The translations under genes were made by a program, and so were the position numbers. From positions 1 to 25,196 of the forward strand of contig CAYMLL010000079.1 in NCBI GenBank assembly GCA_964390645.1: a stretch of 25,196 nt of DNA. Direction: 5' to 3'. Below the pieces are notes generated by a model. That model searched no databases, had not been told where the DNA came from, and was given only the letters and a program-made list of their open reading frames with translations. Position 1 is the first letter of the stretch; every line of letters begins with the position of its first letter. This stretch comes from CAYMLL01 sp964390645. GTDB lineage: Bacteria > Planctomycetota > UBA8108. This document shows positions 17,580-24,344 of the stretch, piece by piece.

Positions 17580-18064
17580 ATTATTCGGGAGCCCTGGAGA
17601 CGGTCTTCCCGTTGATCACCGAGACGAGGATCGTGCACGACTGGAACCTCGACAGTCCGGCGATGGTCGTCTGGAAGTGCCGCGACGGCGAAGGGCACGG
17701 CTCGTGGGACGTGTTCTCGTCCGCCGGCATGCTGATGCCGACGAAGCACCGGCCCGAGGACGAGTGGCTCGAGCTGACGGGCACCAAGGGGTTCATCCGG
17801 GTCAACCGCCGCACGTCGACGCTGCTCCACCGCCCTGCGCTCGTGCTGCTTCGCGACGGCGTGACGACCGAGCTCGGCGAGCTCGACACCGACTTCGTGT
17901 CGAGCTCCATCCACGGCACCCGCGACCGGGTGGACGCGCTTCACGAGGGTCGCCGGGCGCGGCAGTCCCGCGAGGTCGGACGACGCGTCATTCAGTTCTG
18001 CCGCGCGGCCCGGACGTCCTCGCAGGAGGGCCGCGAGGTTCTGTCCGACGGGACAAGCGAGTAG
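17580..18064 (+). pseudogene. Truncated Gfo/Idh oxidoreductase (C-terminal part only), cassette B copy
   Basis: From about 17580 to the stop at 18062-18064 the translation matches residues 221-379 of the oxidoreductase at 8392-9531 with no indel: VFPLITETRIVHDWNLDSPAMVVWK versus VFAWITERNIVHDWILDSPAMVIWK, and so on to EGREVLS versus EHREVLL. About two-thirds of the positions are identical by eye. The Rossmann domain, the QKP motif and the GGG-D-G-H motif are missing, so NAD binding and catalysis are lost. A TTG at 17522 could open the frame, but its first 20 residues are unrelated to the family. The ABM gene starts 27 bases downstream, so this remnant still acts as the leader of that gene. 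Confidence 0.85.
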
Positions 18065-18091
18065 TCGCGAGCAGCAAGCACAGGAGAGGTC

Positions 18092-18430
18092 ATGTTTTCC
18101 ATTTTCGCCACAATCAACATCCAGTCCGAGCACGTCGAGGAGTTCATGCAGGCGAGCTTCGGAGACGCCGAGGGCGCCTGCCGCGACGAGCCGGGTTGCT
18201 TCCGTTTCGACATCGGCCGGGACGCCGAGGTGTCGAATCGCTTCCACCTCTTCGAGGTCTACCGCGACGAGGCGGCGTTCCAGGCGCACCTCGAATCGCC
18301 GCACTTCATCAGGTGGCGCGACAAGTGCAAGCCGATGTTCGAAGGTGAGGTGACGAAGGTCGTGATGAGTACCGTCTTCCCGTCGGACGGTGGCTACGAG
18401 AAGCAGAAGCCAGCGCTGCTGGACTGGTAG
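18092..18430 (+). CDS. Small ABM/LsrG-like protein, cassette B
   Basis: This 112-residue paralogue of the protein at 6408-6746 has no indel: MFSIFATINIQSEHVEEF, DEPGCFRFDI, YRDEAAFQAHLESPHFIRW, MSTVFPSDGGYEKQKP. About 60 percent of residues match by eye, and the C-terminal PSDGGYEKQKP signature is identical, which points to purifying selection on it. The ATG at 18092 follows AGGAGAGG. It is a dimeric ferredoxin-like ABM fold by family; its reaction is unknown. It directly follows the Gfo/Idh remnant and converges on the TPP gene, with only 11 bases between the two stops. In cassette A the aldehyde dehydrogenase sits between Gfo/Idh and this gene; here it is missing. Confidence 0.85.
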   Translation: MFSIFATINIQSEHVEEFMQASFGDAEGACRDEPGCFRFDIGRDAEVSNRFHLFEVYRDEAAFQAHLESPHFIRWRDKCKPMFEGEVTKVVMSTVFPSDGGYEKQKPALLDW

Positions 18431-18441
18431 GCGGTCCGGGT

Positions 18442-20055
18442 CTATCCGGACAACCCCGCGTAGAGTGACTCGTCCACGGCGACCGCGATCACCATCGGCT
18501 CACGTCGCGCCAGCCACGAATCGACGGCGCGGATCAGCTCGTCGAGCGTCGACGCCGTCTCGCCCCGCACTCCGAAGCCCTCGGCCACGCGCGCCCAGTC
18601 GACCGGCAGGAAGTCGACGCCGCGGGCGGGCAGGTCGCGGATCGACTGCGCGTGCTTGATGATCGACAGCGTGCGGTCGCAGAGGACGACGAAGAGCGGC
18701 GCGACGTCGATGCGACGCACCGTCTCGAGCTCCTGGACCATCATCGCGAAGGCGCCGTCCCCGGTGATGCTGACGACCCGCTGCGCCGGGCGAATCAGCG
18801 CGGCGGCGATCCCGGCGGCGGGGCCGTGTCCCATAGACGAGAGTCCGTTAGAGATCAGGAAGGTCCCGGGCTCGGGCGCGGTCCACATCTGACCGAGGAC
18901 GTTCTTGTGCGCGCCGACGTCGCCCGTGGCGATGGTGTCGGCCGGAAGCGAGCGCCGCAGCTCCCTGACGATGTGATACGGCGACAGGCCCTTCGCGGAC
19001 GACACCGCGCCGGGAAGCACCGCCGCCGCCACCTCGCGTCGCAGCTCGCCGATGGCCGCGTCGGTCCAGTCGATATCGCCCCGGTACGATGAGCTCAGCC
19101 GCTGGAGCAGCGAAGTGACGTCGCCCGTGCACTCGAGCGACGGGCTGTACTGGTCGAAGGCGGTCGGCGCATCGGCGAGCGAGCAGAGCGGCGCATCGAA
19201 GTGCCAGCTCCTCGACGACTCCACCGGATCGAAGCCGACGCCGAGCACGCAGTCGCTCTCCTCGATCCATCGCGTGATCGGACCGTCACCCGCGGCGGGA
19301 AGAACGTGGCCGAGGAATCTCTCGCCGCTCGCATCCGCGACGCCCTTTCCCTGGCACGTGACGACGTACGGGATGCCGCTCGTCTCGAAGAAGCGTCGTA
19401 CGGCAGGGGTGTCGCGCCGTGCGTCGAGTGCGATGCCCACGACTCCCACGGGCCGGCGCGCTGCGTTGAGCGCGTCGGTGATGGCGTCGAAGGAGGCGTC
19501 GTCCGGGTCCGGCGAGGGCGGCACGCGCGGACCGGGATCGTCGGCGCGTTCGGGCGTCTTCGCGAGGTCCGACGGTACGGAGAGGTAAACAGGCCCGCGT
19601 GGCGGTGTCCGCGCCAGGGCCATCGCAGCGCCGATGGTCTTCTCCGTGCCCGAGCCCTCGAGCGCCACCGACCACTTGCTGATCGGCGCGAAGACGTCGT
19701 TGAGGGCGAGGTTCTGCTTCTGACTCCTGCGAATCCGCCCGGTCGCCGTGCGCGCCGAGATCGCCAGCATCGGATCGCGATCGAGAAGCGCAGTGCCGAC
19801 GCCGAGCGGAAAGTTGCACGCGCCGGGGCCGAGGGTCGCCAGGCACACGCCCGGCTCTCCCGTCAGCCGGCCGATCGTGCTCGCGATGAACGACGCCGCC
19901 GACTCGTGCCCCGTGAGCACGAATTCGACGCATCGGTCGTGAAGCGCCTCGATGAGCTCCACCACCTCGCCGCCGGGCTGCCCGAAGACGCGCTCGACAC
20001 CGGCATCGCTCAACGCCCGCGCGACGGCCTCTGCTCCGGTCCTTGTCGCCGACAA
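18442..20055 (-). CDS. Thiamine-pyrophosphate enzyme, acetolactate-synthase-like (intact copy)
   Basis: This is a 537-residue TPP enzyme with the three-domain order of the acetolactate synthase/benzoylformate decarboxylase group. N-terminal motifs are VFGQPGGE (23-30), GHE with catalytic Glu51 and LGPGACN (75-81). The central domain includes PVYLSVPSDLA. The C-terminal TPP/Mg motif is GDGA (432-435), with CD (459-460) where NN or ND is usual (VLCDRTLSIIKH). The start is taken as TTG 20055: it aligns with family N-termini, has GGGAG seven bases upstream and lies one base after the ancestral SDR stop. Reading from an upstream ATG would overlap the SDR. The reaction is probably ligation, cleavage or decarboxylation of a 2-keto acid; it is not assigned to branched-chain synthesis, since no regulatory subunit or ilvC is nearby. 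The cassette A copy is gutted. Confidence 0.88.
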   Translation of the reverse strand: MSATRTGAEAVARALSDAGVERVFGQPGGEVVELIEALHDRCVEFVLTGHESAASFIASTIGRLTGEPGVCLATLGPGACNFPLGVGTALLDRDPMLAISARTATGRIRRSQKQNLALNDVFAPISKWSVALEGSGTEKTIGAAMALARTPPRGPVYLSVPSDLAKTPERADDPGPRVPPSPDPDDASFDAITDALNAARRPVGVVGIALDARRDTPAVRRFFETSGIPYVVTCQGKGVADASGERFLGHVLPAAGDGPITRWIEESDCVLGVGFDPVESSRSWHFDAPLCSLADAPTAFDQYSPSLECTGDVTSLLQRLSSSYRGDIDWTDAAIGELRREVAAAVLPGAVSSAKGLSPYHIVRELRRSLPADTIATGDVGAHKNVLGQMWTAPEPGTFLISNGLSSMGHGPAAGIAAALIRPAQRVVSITGDGAFAMMVQELETVRRIDVAPLFVVLCDRTLSIIKHAQSIRDLPARGVDFLPVDWARVAEGFGVRGETASTLDELIRAVDSWLARREPMVIAVAVDESLYAGLSG

Positions 20056-20083
20056 GTCAGTGCTCCCGCGAGTATCCCACGAT

Positions 20084-20533
20084 TCAGCCGCCGTCGACCA
20101 CGACGACGTGGCCGTTCGTGCACGAGCTCTCCGGCGCCGCGATAAAGAGCGCCGCACAGGCGATCTCCGCCCTCTCGCCGGGACGCCCCGGCGGGACGTG
20201 CGCGATCATCTTCTCGATCGAGTCGCGAAACTTGCTGTCCTCGCCGGGGAAGAGACTCTTCGTGCCTTCGGTGAGAATCGAGCCCGGCGCGATGCCTTTG
20301 ACGAGGCTGCCCTCCGGCCCGAGGTCGAGCGCCATCGCCCGTGTCAGGTTGGCCACGAGGCGCTTGGCGACGCAACCGTCCCCCGCATTCGCCGCTGCTG
20401 TCGCTTCATCGGTGAGGACGTCGGAGTAGACGGCGCGCGCGCCGCTGTCCGGAAGCCGGTCCGCGACGAACTCTCCAGTATTTCGGCCGGCGCCCGTGAC
20501 GAGCGCGACACGGCTCTCGAGGTCGACCTGCAT
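20084..20533 (-). pseudogene. Short-chain dehydrogenase with in-frame internal deletion and early stop, cassette B copy
   Basis: The 149 residues match the cassette A SDR (5369-6154) at both ends. Residues 1-59 align (MQVDLESRVALVTGAGRN...GCVAKRL) and from V60 on it continues with VANLTRAMALDLG, equivalent to A residues 163 onward. The missing 103 codons hold NNAG, catalytic Ser, the Tyr position and Lys, so no activity is possible. In addition the TGG codon after VVVVDGG is TGA, ending the frame 9 codons early. The ancestral stop survives at 20057-20059, one base before the TPP start. ATG 20533 keeps a GGGAG upstream. The deletion keeps the frame, so ribosomes can still run almost to the TPP start, which may explain why the remnant persists (inference). 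Confidence 0.85.
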
Positions 20534-20603
20534 CCCCGTACTCCCGCAGGGCGGGCAGTATAGCAGGTAGACAATCGCAGCTGCAACGCATAGGCTCCTG
20601 GTC
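20534..20603. promoter_or_regulatory. Divergent promoter region, SDR-TPP operon and transporter
   Basis: Only 70 bases separate the divergent ATGs at 20533 (minus) and 20604 (plus), so both promoters or their operators must overlap here or lie inside coding sequence. AT-richer patches occur around 20560-20575 (gtatagcagg). No certain -10/-35 pair can be named. Confidence 0.4.
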
Positions 20604-22256
20604 ATGCCGAACAGGGACAGCGCAAACGGAAGCTGCGACTCCGGCGAGGCCTACCTCCCGAAGAATGAGCTTCCCGCGTGGGGCGTCGAGGATCTGCCGG
20701 AGCCCGATCCGCCATCGAAGCGCAACTGGGTCGGCCTGATCGGGCCGGGCATCGTCATGTGCGGCATCCAGATCGGCGGCGGCGAGTGGCTGCTCGGGCC
20801 GGAGATCACGGCGAAGTACGGCGGCGGTCTGATGTGGATCGCCACGATCGCCATCGTCGTGCAGGTCTTCTTCAACATGGAGTGCGGCCGCTACGCGCTT
20901 TACGCGGGCGAGCCGGCGTTCACCGGCTTCATGAGGCTTCGTCCCGGTCCGGCGTTCTGGATGGGAGTCATCGTCCTCCTCAACATCGGCGCGCTGATAC
21001 CGGGCCTGTCGACTACCGGCGCCGCGGTCATCGCCGGCCTGATCCGCGGGGAGCCCCCGGGAAGCTCTCCGGAAGACCATGCGCTCGTTCAGAACCTGGC
21101 GTACGTCACGCTCGGGATCGTCGTCTTGCCGGTCCTCGTCGGAGGAAAGGTCTACAACACGCTTCAGGCCGTGATGACGACAAAGGTCATCATCGTCCTC
21201 GGTTTCTGCCTGCTTGTCGGCGTCTTCTTCGTCAGCCCCGAGAACTGGTGGAGCGTCTGCAGCGGCTTCTTCGCCTTCGGCACGGTGCCGATCGAGGGTC
21301 CCCCCGTCGACGGAAGGTTGCCGGTCGCCAACGCATTCTCGTACTGGTTCGATCACGGCGAGTTTCCGGTGATCGTGTTGGCGAACATCGCGGTTCTCGG
21401 CGCCTTCGCCGGCTTCGCGGGCGGCGGCGGCCTCTCCAACGCGGCCTACGCGAACTACGTGCGCGACAAGGGCTGGGGCATGGGCCAGCGCGTCGGCGCG
21501 ATCCCTAGCGCGATCGGAGGCAAGAAGATCTCGCTCAGCCACCTCGGTAAAGTCTTCCCCTTGACCCGGGAGAACCTCGAACGCTGGAAGGGCTGGTGGC
21601 GATACATTCTCGTCGATCAACTCTTTATCTGGGGACCCGGGTGCTTCGCGGGCATGGCGCTGCCGGCGCTCCTGTCACTCGAGTTCGCGCAGTATTCTCC
21701 GCTCTTCAACGACCCGAAGGGGCTCGACTGGGCCCAGGCCGTCATCACGGCGGACGGAATCCGCAACGCGCCGCAGTTCTCGGCGGGCATGGCAGGATTC
21801 CTCTGGATCGCCACGCTGATCGTCGGAATCGCCGTGCTCCTGCCGAGCCAGATGTCGATCGTCGACGACTTCAGCCGTCGCTGGACCGACATCGTTTGGT
21901 CCGGCAGCCGCTTCGTCCGGGAGAAGACCGACCCGAGGAACGTCAAACGAATCTACTACGGCGTCCTCTTCGCTTACGTCACCTGGTCTTACTTCTGTGC
22001 CTGGCTGTTCACCACACACGGATCGCCGAAGCTGATGGTGATCCTCATCGCGAACCTCAACAACGTCGCTCTCGCGGTCACGGCCATCGCTCTCCTGCGA
22101 GTGAACACGCGGCTGCTTCCTCCACAGCTCCGACCGCGTTGGCATCACAAGCTCGGCATGATCGCCTGCGCGGTATTCTATCTCGGCCTGTCGGTGCTGG
22201 TCTTCGTGCAGAAGCAGGTGCCGCAGATCAAGGAGCACTTCGGCTGGGGATCGTGA
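20604..22256 (+). CDS. Nramp-related APC-superfamily membrane transporter lacking the metal motif
   Basis: This is a 550-residue protein with about 11 hydrophobic spans after a 40-residue hydrophilic N-terminus. The first span, NWVGLIGPGIVMCGIQIGGGEW, sits where Nramp proteins have GPGxxxxxxxxDPGN, and GPEIT follows. The DPGN aspartate and asparagine are replaced by GGGEW (58-62), and the sixth-span MPH motif is not seen (GAFAGFAGGGGLSNAAYANY instead). Planctomycete genomes carry many such proteins annotated as Nramp transporters (recollection). Manganese or iron transport is therefore doubtful; an organic substrate used by the adjacent cassette is equally possible. It is divergent from the SDR-TPP operon and followed 10 bases later by a gutted hydroxyacid dehydrogenase, so it probably once headed a transporter-dehydrogenase operon. 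Confidence 0.85.
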   Translation: MPNRDSANGSCDSGEAYLPKNELPAWGVEDLPEPDPPSKRNWVGLIGPGIVMCGIQIGGGEWLLGPEITAKYGGGLMWIATIAIVVQVFFNMECGRYALYAGEPAFTGFMRLRPGPAFWMGVIVLLNIGALIPGLSTTGAAVIAGLIRGEPPGSSPEDHALVQNLAYVTLGIVVLPVLVGGKVYNTLQAVMTTKVIIVLGFCLLVGVFFVSPENWWSVCSGFFAFGTVPIEGPPVDGRLPVANAFSYWFDHGEFPVIVLANIAVLGAFAGFAGGGGLSNAAYANYVRDKGWGMGQRVGAIPSAIGGKKISLSHLGKVFPLTRENLERWKGWWRYILVDQLFIWGPGCFAGMALPALLSLEFAQYSPLFNDPKGLDWAQAVITADGIRNAPQFSAGMAGFLWIATLIVGIAVLLPSQMSIVDDFSRRWTDIVWSGSRFVREKTDPRNVKRIYYGVLFAYVTWSYFCAWLFTTHGSPKLMVILIANLNNVALAVTAIALLRVNTRLLPPQLRPRWHHKLGMIACAVFYLGLSVLVFVQKQVPQIKEHFGWGS

Positions 22257-22266
22257 CTGGAACGCG

Positions 22267-22577
22267 ATGATCAGGATCCTCGTCGACTGCACCGCCGACG
22301 CCGGGTCGGTCCGGTACTTGCGTGACCATGGCTTCGATCCCATCGTCGTTCCTGGCGACGACGACGACGCGAGGCGCCGGCGTTCGTCGGCGTCGGCGTC
22401 GATGTTCTCGAGACGGAGCCGCCGTCCGCGGACAACCCGCTCCGCTCGCTGCCGAACGTCATCCTGACCCCGCACACCGCCGGCCCCGGGCGAGAGAGCG
22501 TCCACCGCATGTCGATGGTGGTCGAGGACGTCGTGCCGACCCTCGAGGGCGAGGAGCCGAAGTCCCCGCTCAGCTGA
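22267..22577 (+). pseudogene. Hydroxyacid dehydrogenase remnant: both ends kept, middle deleted
   Basis: ATG 22267 opens MIRILVDCTADAGSVRYLRDHGFDPIVVPGD, the first strand and helix of a D-2-hydroxyacid dehydrogenase. After about residue 36 that frame becomes Arg-rich noise. In another frame, from about 22380 to the stop at 22575-22577, the family C-terminus follows: FVGVGVDVLETEPP, NPLRSLPNVILTPHTAG (catalytic Glu and His) and VVPTLEGEEPKSPLS. Roughly 200 residues, including the whole NAD-binding GxGxxG region and the catalytic Arg, are missing, and the junction is out of frame. It is a different subfamily from the gene at 10108. It starts 10 bases after the transporter, as an operon partner would. 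Confidence 0.85.
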
Positions 22578-22580
22578 CGC

Positions 22581-22802
22581 CGCAACGGGGGTCTGCCCGA
22601 TGAACCCGCCTGGTTCACGAAGGCGTATCTCGACGGGACCTTCGACGTCGTTCTGCCGGTCGTCGATCTCGTCGACTGCCAGAACATGGCGGTCAACCCG
22701 AGCAACGCTGCCGCGGTGCCGTTTGCCCTGCCGAACGACAACGCCACCGGGACCGCCACGACCTACGCGATCAACCGCAGCGATGAGCCTCTACCCGTCG
22801 AC
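22581..22802 (+). pseudogene. Fragment of the tandem-repeat protein family
   Basis: The translation of 22581-22802 aligns without indels to about 1908-2129 of the repeat protein at the left end: NGGLPDEPAWFTKAYLDGTFDVVLP versus NGGLTDEPTWFTKAYLAETFDVVLP, and NAAAVPFALPNDNATGTATTYAINRSDEPLPVD versus SAAVPFALPNDNVTALATTYVINRSDEPLPVD. DNA identity is high, including long runs such as gcggtgccgtttgccctgcc. It has no start, ribosome site or stop of its own and breaks off abruptly at about 22802. The remaining 69 bases to the ceramidase-like gene show nothing recognisable. It is a mobile or duplicated scrap of a larger gene, not an expressed unit. Confidence 0.88.
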
Positions 22803-22871
22803 CGGCGCCCCACACGGCCCGGTCAACTCGTGGCAGCCGTACCGCGCCGCCACCCTCGCGAGCCTCTCGCT

Positions 22872-24340
22872 TCAGAAGCGCGGCACACGGTGCAGACGCC
22901 CGGCTTGATGGTGCAGACGAATGAGCGCGAGATCGACGAGCCGCTCTCCCGCGCCGACCTCGACGATGGACGCCTCGAGCGCTCCGTAGCCTCCCTCGGC
23001 AGCCGCGCGGATGGTCGGAAAGTAGCCCGGTGCCCCGTTCGTGTAGCCGACGAACACCGTGTTCCGGATCACGCTCGAAGCCTTCAGCCGCAGGCCATGC
23101 TCGACGAAGAACTCGCCGGGGAAGAACGCGAGCGCCAGGCCGGATCCCACCAGCACGGTGTGCACCTCGACGTCGCGCTCCCGCTCGAATCGATCGACGT
23201 AGTACTTGAAGACCCGCGTACCCGCGGAGCGCGTCACGGCCGCGCGGACCTCGGGATCGCCGAAGTCCCAGCGGGACTCGAGACGAACGCCCTGGCTCAC
23301 GACGCTGATCGCCGGGACCGCCTCGGTCCGGGAGATACCGCGGCGCAAACGGGCGGCCTCCTTCCCCAGCGCCTCGCCCAGGACGCGCACCTGCTCGAAT
23401 CCCCCCTCCGCGGGCGGCGTCTTGTCCCAGAACGGGTTGATGTCCCCCGCCGCGCCCTGCACGAAGAGACACTGACCGCCGACGTCTCGCTCCACGTGGG
23501 CCATCATCACTCCGGGATAGTCGGCGGAGATCTCGAGGTTCTCCGGACCGAGCACGACGGGGTGGCACGCAAAGTTCACGAGCGTCGCGATCGGCCGCCC
23601 CCGGACGCTGTCGACCCCGATCACGGTCAGGGAGTGGTCGACCGGGCTGGTCACCGATCGCTCCCGGTTCGCCCACAACATGCGCACCGTGCCGTCCTTC
23701 AACACCTTGCGCCGGTTGTGACCTTCCTCGACGAGTCCGCGCGCGACACCGATCCGCGCCGGCTGCAGCTTCCGGTAGGCCCCGGCGCTCGCCCCGGCGC
23801 TCGCCCGCGCCATGGCCCCGCCGTACNNNNNNNNNNCCCCCGCCCGCGCCCCCCCCCCCCCGCGCCGGGGGGCGCGCCCGGGCCCGCCCCGCCTGCCCCC
23901 GGGGGCGCCCCACGCTCCATGGCACGGACGTACGGCTTCTCCTTGCTGGGGAAGTCCGGAGAGAACCGCGGTGAGGAGTGCGTGTGCGACGCGACGAGCA
24001 GAACGTGCTCGATGGGGGTCTCGGCGCGGACCATCTCGCGCACGGCGGCCGTGTTCCGGGCGGTGATCGATCCGAGGTCGAGACTCACGATCGCCAGGTG
24101 GGTCGATCCGTACGAGAGGACGAGCGCCCTGGCGTGAAGCCGGTCATGAACGCCGGTCGAGACGTTGCTGCCGCGAGCCCCGTATCCGTACATCTGTCCA
24201 CCGACCGGCGGCGTGATGTCCGCCGTGGACGCTCCCGCGCGGAGCTCGGCACCACCGAGACGCGCCGTCAGGAATAACATCGCGACGGTGACGAACCCGG
24301 CGACGAGGACGCAAGTCGAGCTGCGGCTCGAATCTCTCAT
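22872..24340 (-). CDS. Secreted neutral/alkaline ceramidase-like hydrolase (N-terminal domain type)
   Basis: It is written as two pieces around an N run. Joining at the duplicated catgg..c site gives 453 residues in one frame. The N-terminus MRDSSRSSTCVLVAGFVTVAMLFLTARLGGAEL is a signal peptide. LRAGASTADITPPVGGQMYGYG starts the neutral/alkaline non-lysosomal ceramidase domain. LLVASHTHSSP (His119, His121) and NFACHPVVLGP (His about 224) are the zinc-site blocks, and VGYTNGAPGYFPTI with EGGYGALE is the family's C-terminal signature. Family enzymes hydrolyse amide bonds such as that of ceramide, but planctomycete members are often single-domain with unknown substrate. ATG 24340 lies 4 bases after the PIG-L stop, with GGAGG inside the PIG-L end, so the two are translationally coupled. 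Confidence 0.88.
23811..23917. other. Assembly gap and C/G-rich junk inside the ceramidase-like gene
   Basis: The left contig ends catggccccgccgtac before the N run; the right contig carries catggcacggacgtac at 23918-23933. They are 16-base equivalents differing only by three C substitutions on the left. Removing the 107 bases from 23811 to 23917 joins them and restores the reading frame. The poly-C run next to the N is a read artefact. Confidence 0.85.
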
Positions 24341-24344
24341 CAGA

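Noticed and set aside
22803..22871. Short plus-strand frame (SLYPSTGAPHGPVNSWQPYRAATLASLSL)
   Set aside because: It overlaps the end of the repeat fragment in another frame, has no ribosome site and no recognisable family.
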